DNA of 36,227 nucleotides from an uncultured Phycisphaerales bacterium (GCA_946886375.1 CAMPIL010000002.1:1-36227); one strand, 5' to 3'; shown: positions 23,718 through 33,110, numbered from the stretch's first letter. Notes: a model not told the origin generated them from the letters alone. Translations and numbers: made by a program.

Positions 23718-24092
23718 CTAATTGGAAAAACCGCGGCGGATTGTGGTGGTGTACGTTGTGGAAAACTCGCGCGGCCGACCGTTGATCGTGCGCAGGAAAT
23801 CGCGCTGTCGAATCTCAAGCCACTGAACCTCGGCCGCATTCTGCACTGGAGGCGAGCCGAGCGCATCATCGTTGCGCATCGCAAACCATTGATCAAATCC
23901 GCCGCGCCACTCATCCTCACGATCATCAGACATCGCTGTCATTTCGAAACTCGGCATCACAAGCGCCGAAGATGAAGGTGAGTCAATTTCCGTGCGATAC
24001 TCAGGCGCGCATTGGCAACCGCCTGCGCATGCGGCCATGACCGCCGGCACAATTGAGGCGCGCAGGAACGAAGTGAGAGTAAAAGGACGCAT
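23718..24092 (-). CDS. Small putative lipoprotein
   Basis: 124 residues, family not recognised. The N-terminus MRPFTLTSFLRASIVPAVMAACAGGC is a signal peptide with a possible lipobox (VMAAC; a second Cys follows at AGGC). The mature part of about 100 residues is acidic and ends with TTYTTTIRRGF. ATG at 24092 is chosen because GGAGG lies 9 bases upstream; the frame extends back to 24131. It stands between the HU and VOC genes with separate spacing to both. Confidence 0.65.
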   Translation of the reverse strand: MRPFTLTSFLRASIVPAVMAACAGGCQCAPEYRTEIDSPSSSALVMPSFEMTAMSDDREDEWRGGFDQWFAMRNDDALGSPPVQNAAEVQWLEIRQRDFLRTINGRPREFSTTYTTTIRRGFSN

Positions 24093-24248
24093 GATGAAGG
24101 CCTCCGCCACGCGCAAGAGCACGCGATGCATTCACCTTCAACATGCGCCCAAATGCGCTGCCGGGCGAGCGGAAAACCAATCGAAATCATGGAAATTCGG
24201 CTGCGTCCAGTGCGCGGTGAGAAGTCGGGCAAGCCGGGCAACGCACGG

Positions 24249-24671
24249 TCAGCCGGGCATGGCGTCGGAAAGGCTCTGATAGAACATGAGCGCGTTTCCG
24301 CTGGGATCGAAAAACGTGGCGAGTTTCACCATGCCGGGGATCTCCACTGTCGGACCGTCAAAGCGGACCTTCTTCGATTCCAGAAGCCTGCGGGCCGCGT
24401 CGATGTCCCTGACGCCGAAGGTCAGTTTCGTGCCGCTGAGTTTGGGTGGGTTTTCAACCTGAGACAGGCCGACGTGCACGCGCGCCACTTCCGTGGCCAG
24501 TTCGCACCAGCCCATGTCTTCAATGTGGTACAGCAACTTGAATCCCAACAAATCCTGATAGAACTTGATGGACTGCCTGATGTCGTTGACCTGAATTGAA
24601 CAGGTCAAGCCGCCATCATAACCAACGGGCGAGGCAGAAACGGATGGGGCGGATGATGCGGGCTTGGTCAT
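24249..24671 (-). CDS. VOC-fold (glyoxalase/bleomycin-resistance-like) protein
   Basis: 140 residues with the beta-alpha-beta-beta-beta repeats of the vicinal oxygen chelate fold: LTCSIQVNDIRQSIKFYQDLLGFKLLYH starts the first module and FGVRDIDAARRLLESKKVRFDGPTVEIPG...FFDPSGNALMFYQSL the second. A metal-binding His/Glu set is not fully evident, so enzyme activity (glyoxalase, dioxygenase) or ligand binding cannot be decided. Good Shine-Dalgarno AAGGAG 8 bases before the ATG. Divergent from the HxlR regulator with overlapping promoters, which suggests that the regulator controls it. Confidence 0.85.
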   Translation of the reverse strand: MTKPASSAPSVSASPVGYDGGLTCSIQVNDIRQSIKFYQDLLGFKLLYHIEDMGWCELATEVARVHVGLSQVENPPKLSGTKLTFGVRDIDAARRLLESKKVRFDGPTVEIPGMVKLATFFDPSGNALMFYQSLSDAMPG

Positions 24672-24699
24672 TGTGCGAACTCCTTGAAAAACGAGGGGG

Positions 24700-24728
24700 T
24701 TGACGAGAGATGTTTCTCTTTTTATACT
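24700..24728 (+). promoter_or_regulatory. Promoter TTGACG-N17-TATACT for the HxlR gene
   Basis: TTGACG (24700-24705), 17-base spacer, TATACT (24723-24728); transcription would start about 20 bases before ATG 24754. The AT-rich core stands out from the genome. Confidence 0.65.
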
Positions 24729-24747
24729 AAGAATACTTTTGTGTCAA
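24721..24747 (-). promoter_or_regulatory. Overlapping promoter for the VOC gene with an AGTAT direct repeat
   Basis: The minus strand reads TTGACA (24747-24742), 15 bases, TATAAA (24726-24721), or TAAAAA two bases further with 17. Between the boxes is AGTAT-TCTT-AGTAT, a 9-base-period direct repeat that also covers the -10 of the HxlR gene, so one bound protein could block both directions. Confidence 0.5.
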
Positions 24748-24753
24748 TGCACC

Positions 24754-25428
24754 ATGTCCCCTGAGCCGCTGATTCAACTGGGCGCCGCGGCCGGCCTTCG
24801 GCGGCGTGCTTCCCCGCCGTCAGGTCGCCGCGGCCGTCCTCGCCCCGCCGCCGGCGATCCAAAACGCATTCGCGGCGCGATCCAACGACTGGCCCTGATC
24901 TTTCATCGACGCTGGTCAGCGCCAATTCTGTCGGAAATGCTTCGGGGCGATACGCATCCCGGTGGCATCAAGTTCATCACACTGGCGCAGCGGTTGGGGC
25001 TGAGCCACGATTCGCTCCATGCGACGCTGAAATACCTGATCGCGCAGGATTACGTGATGCGCAACCCGGGTTACGGGCACGCGATGCGGCCGGAATACCT
25101 GCTTGCGGAAAGCGGCTACGAAGTCGCTCCGGCCTGTCGCCGCCTGCTTCAGGAGGCACATGCGCTGGGCTGGACTGAAATTATCCTGAAGAAATGGTCC
25201 ATGCCGGCGCTTTATGCCGTCGGCAAAGACCTGGCGCGTTTTAGCGAATTGAAAGCCGCGCTGCCCGCAATCACATCACGCGCCCTGACGCTGTCGTTGA
25301 AGCAATTGGTTGCTGCAGGCCTCCTCCGGCGTGCGGTGATTGAGTCATTCCCACCCACCACCATGTACACCGCCACCGCCGCGGCCAAGCCGCTTTTGAC
25401 GGTTCTCAATGAGTTCTCCGCTGATTGA
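24754..25428 (+). CDS. Tandem HxlR-family transcriptional regulator
   Basis: 224 residues with two winged-helix units. The first (about 40-130) runs IQRLALIFHRRWSAPILSEMLRGD...ITLAQRLGLSHDSLHATLKYLIAQDYVMRNPGYG, and the second (about 140-222) runs GWTEIILKKWSMPALYAVG...FSELKAALPAITSRALTLSLKQLVAAGLLRRAV with the HxlR-typical FPPTTMYTAT wing. Usual HxlR proteins have one such unit and dimerise, so this is a fused pair; the first copy is more diverged. A Pro/Arg-rich N-terminal tail of about 40 residues precedes them. Start ATG at 24754 fits the promoter. Probably controls the divergent VOC gene. Confidence 0.87.
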   Translation: MSPEPLIQLGAAAGLRRRASPPSGRRGRPRPAAGDPKRIRGAIQRLALIFHRRWSAPILSEMLRGDTHPGGIKFITLAQRLGLSHDSLHATLKYLIAQDYVMRNPGYGHAMRPEYLLAESGYEVAPACRRLLQEAHALGWTEIILKKWSMPALYAVGKDLARFSELKAALPAITSRALTLSLKQLVAAGLLRRAVIESFPPTTMYTATAAAKPLLTVLNEFSAD

Positions 25429-25496
25429 TCGCCGGTTGAGGGAATCACTCGCATCCAGTGTTATGCTGATTGGGGTTGTGAAAGGAAGTCTGGGCC

Positions 25497-25766
25497 ATGC
25501 CACGGGTTCGATTCACGCAGAACATTCAACGGCACGTCAAGTGCCCATCGAGCGAGGCTTCGGGGAAATCGCTTCGCGATGTGCTCAATCATTACTTCCA
25601 AGGCAACGAAGCGGCGCGCGGATACGTTCTGGACGATCAGGGCGCGCTGCGCCAGCACATGGCGGTGTTCATCAACGGCAAACCGGCGCTGGACCGCACC
25701 CAATTGAGCGATGACGTGCCGGCCAACGCCACAGTGGACGTGATGCAGGCCCTCTCCGGCGGGTGA
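25497..25766 (+). CDS. MoaD/ThiS family ubiquitin-like protein
   Basis: 89 residues; beta-grasp protein ending in the Gly-Gly tail (VMQALSGG) used for C-terminal adenylation and thiocarboxylate formation in sulfur carriers. Seen: N-terminal strand VRFTQNI, SLRDVLNHYF helix, AVFINGKPA and the terminal GG. AAGGAAG precedes the ATG by about 10 bases. No molybdopterin or thiamine genes and no E1-like activating enzyme lie near it; instead the BNR-repeat gene follows 58 bases later, so its role is probably not classical cofactor synthesis. Confidence 0.85.
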   Translation: MPRVRFTQNIQRHVKCPSSEASGKSLRDVLNHYFQGNEAARGYVLDDQGALRQHMAVFINGKPALDRTQLSDDVPANATVDVMQALSGG

Positions 25767-25824
25767 AGGCGCCAGCCGATCGTTCAGAGTCAATCTCCGC
25801 ATAACAACAAGAAGTGAGTCAATC

Positions 25825-26985
25825 ATGAGCAATCGTCTGCACGTCGCAACCCGCAAAGGACTGTTCACTGTTGAGCGCAAACGCAGCGGGTGGACGATCA
25901 CGAACGCTAGTTTCCTGGGCGACAATTGCACATTGGTCATGCACGATCCGCGCCCGCAAAATGGAACTTCAAAGCGAGGCAAGGCCAAATCCAACGGCAC
26001 GCTCTACGCCGCTCTCAATCACGGTCACTTCGGCGTGAAGATGCACCGTTCACACGATGGCGGCAAGAAATGGGAACCCATCGCCACGCCTGTGTATCCG
26101 GAACAACCCGCCGACTACAAGCCGAAAATGATGCCCGCCGAAGGGCAGCCCTGCGAGTGGAAACTGAAACTCGTTTGGGCGCTCAGCCCCGGCGGTGCGA
26201 ATCAGCCGGGAACGATCTGGTGCGGCACCCTTCCCGGCGGACTGTTCCGCTCCGATGATCTGGGCGAAACCTGGCATCTCAATCGTCCGCTGTGGGACAA
26301 TCCGTTGCGTGAGGAATGGTTCGGCGGCGGCGCAGACTACCCGGGCATTCATTCCATCTGCGTCGATCCACGCGATGCCAACCACGTTATCCTCGGTATC
26401 TCGTGCGGCGGCGCGTGGATCACCCGCGACGGCGGCAAGACCTGGAACACCGGCGGCAAGGGCATGCGCGCGGAATTCATGCCGCCCGAACGCGCCTACG
26501 ACATCAATGTTCAAGACCCGCACATCATCGCTCAGTGCCCGGCCGATCCTGATGTGATGTGGGTGCAACACCATAACGGGATCTTCAAATCCAGCGACGG
26601 CGCGAAATCGTGGACCGAGATCAAGGACGTAAAGCCTTCCGTCTTCGGCTTCGCGGTGGCGGTGCACCCGAATGATCCGGACACCGCATGGTTCGTGCCG
26701 GCGATCAAAGATGAAAAGCGAATTCCCGCGCAGGGCCGTGTCGTTGTCACCCGCACACGCGATGGCGGCCGGAAATTCAAGACGCTCACCAAGGGCCTCC
26801 CGCAGAAGCACGCCTACGACCTGGTGTTCCGTCACGCGCTGGATGTGGATGACACAGGCGATCGGCTGGCGTTCGGCTCCACCACCGGCTCGCTGTGGGT
26901 TACTGAAGACGGTGGCGACTCGTGGCAGTCGGTGTCAGTCAATCTCCCGCCGGTCTATGCCGTGCGATTCGAAAAGCACATCTGA
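25825..26985 (+). CDS. BNR/Asp-box repeat beta-propeller protein
   Basis: 386 residues without a signal peptide or membrane helix. About six Asp-box motifs (S/T-x-D-x-G-x-x-W type) are visible: SHDGGKKW, SDDLGETW, TRDGGKTW, SSDGAKSW, TRDGGRKF, TEDGGDSW, spaced as in a beta-propeller of the sialidase/VPS10/photosystem-II-stability-factor superfamily. The catalytic Arg triad and RIP motif of true sialidases are not evident, so annotation as glycosidase would be an overcall. It is predicted cytosolic and probably co-transcribed with the MoaD/ThiS-like gene, which may supply or modify a partner. The molecular role is unknown. Confidence 0.85.
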   Translation: MSNRLHVATRKGLFTVERKRSGWTITNASFLGDNCTLVMHDPRPQNGTSKRGKAKSNGTLYAALNHGHFGVKMHRSHDGGKKWEPIATPVYPEQPADYKPKMMPAEGQPCEWKLKLVWALSPGGANQPGTIWCGTLPGGLFRSDDLGETWHLNRPLWDNPLREEWFGGGADYPGIHSICVDPRDANHVILGISCGGAWITRDGGKTWNTGGKGMRAEFMPPERAYDINVQDPHIIAQCPADPDVMWVQHHNGIFKSSDGAKSWTEIKDVKPSVFGFAVAVHPNDPDTAWFVPAIKDEKRIPAQGRVVVTRTRDGGRKFKTLTKGLPQKHAYDLVFRHALDVDDTGDRLAFGSTTGSLWVTEDGGDSWQSVSVNLPPVYAVRFEKHI

Positions 26986-27051
26986 AAGAAATCACCCGGC
27001 ATGGCGTTGCATGAGCCCGGCTGATGGCCGTTCGCGCACTCCACCTGTGAA

Positions 27052-27090
27052 ATTTTTGTGAAAAATCGCACCTGCGGGGATTGGAATCCC
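27052..27090. repeat. Two short palindromes before the DUF1570 gene
   Basis: ATTTTT-GTG-AAAAAT (27052-27066) and GGGATT-GG-AATCCC (27077-27090) follow each other just upstream of the TAGGTT box. They could be a weak terminator of the BNR gene and an operator for the next gene. Confidence 0.4.
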
Positions 27091-27097
27091 GAATCAT

Positions 27098-27103
27098 TAG
27101 GTT
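27098..27103 (+). promoter_or_regulatory. -10-like TAGGTT for the DUF1570 gene
   Basis: TAGGTT lies 68 bases before ATG 27172 and belongs to the TAGGNT series. No clear -35. Confidence 0.35.
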
Positions 27104-27171
27104 AGTTTTCCTACGCACGCGAACTGACCCGCGACGGTCCACGTCCCGCGATGCCATGGTGGAGCCGCGAA

Positions 27172-28332
27172 ATGCCACGAGCGACATTGTTGCGCAGCAT
27201 CTTCCCCTCGCGCTTGCGGTTCACCGTGGTTGTGGCTTGCGGGTTGTTTGCTTGCCTCGGCGGCGCCCAGGGCGGGCCGACGCCGAAGTCAGCCTCGGCT
27301 GCGCCGCCCAAGACTCAGGTGATGGGTTCCGGGCTCGCCGCGGAATCGCCCGCTGCTCGCGCGGCGCGAGCGCGTCTGTCGGATCGGTTCGCCATGCACC
27401 AGACGCAGCGTTTTGTTCTGTTTTCCGATGCAACGGATGTGTTGACGAGTCAGAGCGCGGGCTGGGCCGAGCGCGCCTACGACGAGTTCGAGCGTTTTGC
27501 CAATGAGTGCGATCTGAAGCCCGGGCCGCTTCAGCACAAGCTGGTGTGCATCCTTTTTGAAAAGCGCGAGGAGTACCTCGCGTTCGCCAAATCGAACGAT
27601 GGCATGAGCAACATCAGTTTTACGGGCTACTACTCGCCGAAGAACGATCGCGTGGTGTTCAGCGTTGAGCCGGAGCGCGCGCCGCAGCGGAAAGTCGAAG
27701 CAGGCGCAGCACGCACGCAGAAGCAGCCTGCCGCGCCAAGCAAGCCCGTGCTTGGCTTCGACACGCGCGGGCTGGAAGGCCAGAACGAGCCAGAGCCGCA
27801 CGCCGCGCACAATCATCAACTGCTTGATGTGCCGTGCGATTCGGCCGCAAAGTGCGTGCATGAAACGATCCATCAACTCATGTTCCACACGCGCGTGATG
27901 ACGCCGGACGTGCAATACCCGTTGTGGATCTGCGAAGGGCTGGCGACGGCGTTTGAGACCGCGACGCCTTCCTTGCCCTTTGGGCCCGACGTGGACTTCG
28001 CCCCGCGGCGCGATGCCTTCCAGTCGCTGCTTCGCCGCGATCAGTTGATCCCGCTGCGCGACCTCGCCGTGCTCACGCAAGTCTCGGCCGACCAGCCGCG
28101 CATCACCCGCGTGGTGTACCAGCAGAGTTACGCGCTGGTGACCTGGATGTCGCGCGAACGCAAGGAGCAGTTGCGCGATTACCTCTCGCTGATGCGGCGG
28201 CAGGACGGCGGCCGCATGTCCGCCGCGAAGCATTTGCGCCTGTTCGAACAGGCCTTCGGCGACGTGGATGTGCTGGAACAGGCGTGGTTGAACTACGAGC
28301 GCACGGTGCGGCTGAATTCAGACTCTCGCTGA
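27172..28332 (+). CDS. Secreted DUF1570 peptidase-like protein with HExxH motif
   Basis: 386 residues. A signal peptide (FTVVVACGLFACLGGAQGG) is followed by a low-complexity Ala/Pro region, an N-terminal domain with RFVLFSDATD...AYDEFERF, and the gluzincin-type zinc motif HETIH with a downstream glutamate in WICEGLATAFE (about residues 230 and 255). This is the DUF1570 pattern, a putative zinc metallopeptidase family widespread in Planctomycetota. ATG at 27172 is preferred over 27151 because GGTGGAG lies 7 bases upstream. The 3' end overlaps the convergent alpha/beta hydrolase gene by 15 bases. Peptidase activity is by family motif only. Confidence 0.87.
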   Translation: MPRATLLRSIFPSRLRFTVVVACGLFACLGGAQGGPTPKSASAAPPKTQVMGSGLAAESPAARAARARLSDRFAMHQTQRFVLFSDATDVLTSQSAGWAERAYDEFERFANECDLKPGPLQHKLVCILFEKREEYLAFAKSNDGMSNISFTGYYSPKNDRVVFSVEPERAPQRKVEAGAARTQKQPAAPSKPVLGFDTRGLEGQNEPEPHAAHNHQLLDVPCDSAAKCVHETIHQLMFHTRVMTPDVQYPLWICEGLATAFETATPSLPFGPDVDFAPRRDAFQSLLRRDQLIPLRDLAVLTQVSADQPRITRVVYQQSYALVTWMSRERKEQLRDYLSLMRRQDGGRMSAAKHLRLFEQAFGDVDVLEQAWLNYERTVRLNSDSR

Positions 28333-29172
28333 CGCCGATGAGGCGATCGGCGCATGGGAAATCACGTGCTGGTTCAGAAACCGCGTGATCGTCGCGCTCA
28401 ACCGCTCCGGCTGCTCGATGGGCGTCAGGTGTCCGGCTTCCGGGATCACCTCAACTTCTGAAATCAGAATGCCGCGCTTGAGCGTTTGCGCATCGGCCGG
28501 CGGCGTGATGATGTCCTGTTCGCCAACGATGATCAGCGTTGGGCAGAGAATCGTGTGCAGCATGTCCATGTACCCGCCGCGCGCCGCCATGGCCAGCAGC
28601 GCAGCGGCGATCGCCTCGGGCCGCAACTGCATCATGATCCGGTGCCACTGTTCGCGCAGAACGCTGGGAGCGCCGGGCGCAAAAAGTTTGTCCACGATGC
28701 TGTTGGCAATGACGCCGCTGCCTTCGATGCGCACTCGTTCGGCGGCGGCCAGGCGTTCCTGGGCGCGCTCCGGCGTGTCGGGCTCGGCGCGGGTATCAAC
28801 CAGCGCCAGCGCGCGCACCGCGCTGGTGAAGCGCCGGTGAAACTCCATCGCGATGTAACCGCCCATTGACAACCCCACCACCACCATGGGGCGTTGCTCG
28901 CCAATCTCCTCCAGCATCACGAACAAGTCATCGGCGTACTGCGCAATGCTCATGGCCGGCACGACGCCTGGTTCGTGTTGCTCGGCAAGTTCGCTTTGGC
29001 CGAAGCCGCGCAGATCGGGAATGATGAGACGGAATTGGTCTTCAAGCAGCGAGGCCACCGGCGACCAGATCTCGCCAGTAAGCGGAAAACCATGGATCAA
29101 CAGCAACGGCAGCCCATCCGCCGGCCCCAGAACGCGCACGTGCATGGAGATGCCGTTGACGATTTCGCGCAT
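28318..29172 (-). CDS. Alpha/beta hydrolase
   Basis: 284 residues. Nucleophile elbow GLSMGG with Ser102, acid Asp220 in IIVGEQDIITP and His248 in EAGHLTPIEQP; oxyanion segment LLIHGFPLTGEIW near residue 25. No signal peptide. Similar to 3-oxoadipate enol-lactonase-type and other cytosolic carboxylesterase-like hydrolases; substrate undetermined. ATG at 29172 lies 5 bases after a TACGAT box. Its terminal 15 bases overlap the DUF1570 gene on the other strand. Same strand as ettA, 45 bases downstream of it. Confidence 0.9.
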   Translation of the reverse strand: MREIVNGISMHVRVLGPADGLPLLLIHGFPLTGEIWSPVASLLEDQFRLIIPDLRGFGQSELAEQHEPGVVPAMSIAQYADDLFVMLEEIGEQRPMVVVGLSMGGYIAMEFHRRFTSAVRALALVDTRAEPDTPERAQERLAAAERVRIEGSGVIANSIVDKLFAPGAPSVLREQWHRIMMQLRPEAIAAALLAMAARGGYMDMLHTILCPTLIIVGEQDIITPPADAQTLKRGILISEVEVIPEAGHLTPIEQPERLSATITRFLNQHVISHAPIASSASARV

Positions 29173-29173
29173 G

Positions 29174-29193
29174 GACGATCGTAGGCGATCGTC
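29174..29193 (-). promoter_or_regulatory. Perfect 8-bp hairpin containing a -10-like TACGAT at the hydrolase start
   Basis: GACGATCG (29174-29181) and CGATCGTC (29186-29193) flank a 4-base loop and end 1 base from the ATG. TACGAT (29183-29178 on the minus strand) lies within the dyad. It could be an operator over the promoter or, if read through from ettA, a hairpin hiding the start codon. Confidence 0.4.
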
Positions 29194-29217
29194 TCGGTCG
29201 AAGTTGGACGCGCTCGC

Positions 29218-30903
<1,686 letters not shown>

Positions 30904-30945
30904 GGTGGTCTCAATCAGGCCGGCGATGGGGCTCGTGCGAAGGCG

Positions 30946-30951
30946 ATGGTA
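30946..30951 (-). promoter_or_regulatory. Possible -10 TACCAT for ettA
   Basis: The minus strand reads CTACCATCG 42 bases before the ettA ATG, in the 84-base gap after the spermidine-synthase-like gene. Confidence 0.3.
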
Positions 30952-30987
30952 GGCGCGCCCGCCGTGGCCTTGCTATGCGGATTCACA

Positions 30988-33042
30988 TTATCGCAGTGCG
31001 CTGAACAGACTGTGATGATCGTCGGTCCACAACGGCGCATCGGAGGGTGAGGGCGGCCGGACGCCCGCTCTGCGAATCTCCGGCAGGTTCAGCACCGCCT
31101 GATTGCGCGTCAGCACCACCCACATCGCCTCGGCGATCATGGCATTCGTGTCCGGCGGCGTGTCGATGAACACCGTCGAGAAGCCCGCCGCCTCACCCAG
31201 TCGATGAACGATCGGTCGCAGATCGAGATAACGATTGGACACGTGCACCGCGATCGCGCCGCTGTCAGCCAGGTGCTTCTTGTAGATAACGAAACTTTCC
31301 GTTGTGAGCAGGTGAACAGGAATGGCGTCGCCGCTGAATGCGTCGAGCACGAGGACGTCGAATTGCTGGGCGGATTCCCGATCCAGGGCCATTCGCGCGT
31401 CTTCAATCACCGTTTCAATTGTCACCCCGCGAGCGCGGGCGTCAGCAAGAAAACTGAAATACTCTTCCGCGTATCGGTGCACGTCGGGATTGATTTCGTA
31501 GAAGCGGTAGACGTCGCCGGGATTCGCAAATGTCGCAAGCGTGCCCACGCCCAGGCCGACGACGCCGACACGGCGGCCGACGATTTTGGGAAAGCCGCGC
31601 AACGCGATGCCCACTCCGGTGTTTGCGCCGTAGTACATCGTGGGAAGGCGGCGGATTTCGAGCGCACGCTCGTGATAGTGCTGCGCGCCGTGCGTAATGC
31701 GGCCGTGATCGAGTTTGCGATACTGCACGTCAATTCGATCGCCCTGGTGCATGCGCAGGCTGAGGCTGCCGTAGAAATTGCGCGAACCCACGATGACATC
31801 GCGGTCAAGGTGTGAGATCTGCGTGCGCAGCAGCATGCCGGCGGCGAGCGCGATTCCGATGATGCCCAGCCATCCCAGCCGCCGCGCGCCACGATGGAAG
31901 ATCGATGCAGGATCGAGGAACTGGCACGCCAGCAGGAGTGCGATCGCCGCGTAGATGGCGAGATAGAACTCGATGTTGCGCGTAAAGATGATTGGGCCGG
32001 CAATGGCGACGAACGCCCCGCCCATCGCGCCGCCTGCGGCGATGCACAGGTAATACCCCGTGAGGCGCGAGACCCGCGGGCGAAGCCGGTACAACTCGCC
32101 GTGGCACACCATGCCGCAGGCAAACAGCACGATCAGGTACACGGCCATCTGCCACCCCAGTGCAATTGATTCGTTCAACAGCATCAGCCACACAAGCCAA
32201 GGCGAAAAAAGCGCTGCTGCGCCAAGGACGCCGCGATGGTACGCCTTCGGCCATTCGAAACTGATGATGAACGTCAGCAAGTAAATGCCCAGCGTCAACA
32301 CCCACAGGAACGGAATGGGCGCGACTTCCTCGCTGAGTTGGCTGGTCACCGCCAAGAGCATGACCGAGACGCACGCGGGCAGCGCCAGCCACAAGAGGAC
32401 ATCGAAGCGGCGGCTGCGCTCGCGTTCTGGCTCAACGTCATCATCGGTCGCTGCATTGACGGGCGCGCTTCGCGATTGAATCGCGCACCACCCGCACATC
32501 GCCATGAATGCAATGAACCCGCCGGACCAGATCATCGCCTGGATGCGGCGCGAAAATGCCGGCTCCATCACAAACGGATAGCACACCAGCGCCAGCAATG
32601 ACCCGACATTGGACACCGCATACATGCGATACGGCGACACGCCGGGATGCGTGCGGCTGAACCATGACTGCAGCAGCGGGCCCGTCGCCGCCAGCGCCAC
32701 AAATGGAACGCCGACGGAGTATGACAGGAGGATGATGATTTGCAGGACCGGGTTGCCCTGCGCGACGGGCTGCCATGCGTCGGCTGGAACAATCGGCAGG
32801 CAGAAAAATGCCGCGAGCAGCACGCCTATGTGCACCCATGCTTGGGTTTTCGCAGGCAGTCGCATCGCGACCAGATGCGCATAGGCGTACCCCGCCAGCA
32901 GCGCAGTCTGAAAGAACAAAAGGCACGCGGTCCACACGCCCGGCCCGCCGCCGAACCACGGCAGGATGTACTTGCCGATCAGAGGCTGGACCAGGAACAA
33001 CAGAAACGCGCCGAGGAAAATGGTAAGGGCGTAGCGCAGCAT
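30988..33042 (-). CDS. Fused MFS/spermidine-synthase-like membrane protein, paralogue A
   Basis: 684 residues. The N-terminal two-thirds (about 1-430) has some ten hydrophobic helices of the MFS-like membrane half. The C-terminal part is a spermidine-synthase-type Rossmann domain with RVGVVGLGVGTLATFANPGD, FYEINPDV, FDVLVLDAFSGDAIPVHLLT and VHVSNRYLDL. The GxGxG cofactor loop and the DAFSGD acceptor-site motif are present. The donor in spermidine synthases is decarboxylated S-adenosylmethionine; no speD or other polyamine gene is nearby, so the substrate is uncertain. ATG 33042 is preferred over 33066 because a TACAAT box lies across 33070-33065 and the paralogue starts with the same MLRYALTIF. 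Downstream of paralogue B on the same strand. Confidence 0.9.
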   Translation of the reverse strand: MLRYALTIFLGAFLLFLVQPLIGKYILPWFGGGPGVWTACLLFFQTALLAGYAYAHLVAMRLPAKTQAWVHIGVLLAAFFCLPIVPADAWQPVAQGNPVLQIIILLSYSVGVPFVALAATGPLLQSWFSRTHPGVSPYRMYAVSNVGSLLALVCYPFVMEPAFSRRIQAMIWSGGFIAFMAMCGWCAIQSRSAPVNAATDDDVEPERERSRRFDVLLWLALPACVSVMLLAVTSQLSEEVAPIPFLWVLTLGIYLLTFIISFEWPKAYHRGVLGAAALFSPWLVWLMLLNESIALGWQMAVYLIVLFACGMVCHGELYRLRPRVSRLTGYYLCIAAGGAMGGAFVAIAGPIIFTRNIEFYLAIYAAIALLLACQFLDPASIFHRGARRLGWLGIIGIALAAGMLLRTQISHLDRDVIVGSRNFYGSLSLRMHQGDRIDVQYRKLDHGRITHGAQHYHERALEIRRLPTMYYGANTGVGIALRGFPKIVGRRVGVVGLGVGTLATFANPGDVYRFYEINPDVHRYAEEYFSFLADARARGVTIETVIEDARMALDRESAQQFDVLVLDAFSGDAIPVHLLTTESFVIYKKHLADSGAIAVHVSNRYLDLRPIVHRLGEAAGFSTVFIDTPPDTNAMIAEAMWVVLTRNQAVLNLPEIRRAGVRPPSPSDAPLWTDDHHSLFSALR
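32873..33042 (-). repeat. Near-identical 170-bp segment, copy A
   Basis: The first 57 codons of paralogue A. By eye it differs from 35017-35186 at 7 of 170 positions, with no indels, and both copies encode the same 57 residues. Beyond this segment the two genes diverge abruptly. Confidence 0.85.
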
Positions 33043-33064
33043 CGCAAGGCGGAAGTGAGCCGCC

Positions 33065-33070
33065 ATTGTA
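33065..33070 (-). promoter_or_regulatory. -10 TACAAT upstream of paralogue A
   Basis: TACAAT overlaps the ATG at 33066 in the same way as in front of shc, so transcription would begin after it and ATG 33042 becomes the first usable start. Confidence 0.4.
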
Positions 33071-33088
33071 CGATTTTGTGGATTTCTC

Positions 33089-33105
33089 GGCGACGAATTC
33101 TCGCC
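33089..33105. repeat. Short hairpin between the two spermidine-synthase-like genes
   Basis: GGCGA (33089-33093) and TCGCC (33101-33105) around CGAATTC, just after the stop of paralogue B. No T-run; possible weak terminator. Confidence 0.3.
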
Positions 33106-33110
33106 ATCAG

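Noticed and set aside
25825..26985. Calling the BNR protein a sialidase
   Set aside because: Asp boxes are structural; the catalytic residues and a secretion signal were not seen.
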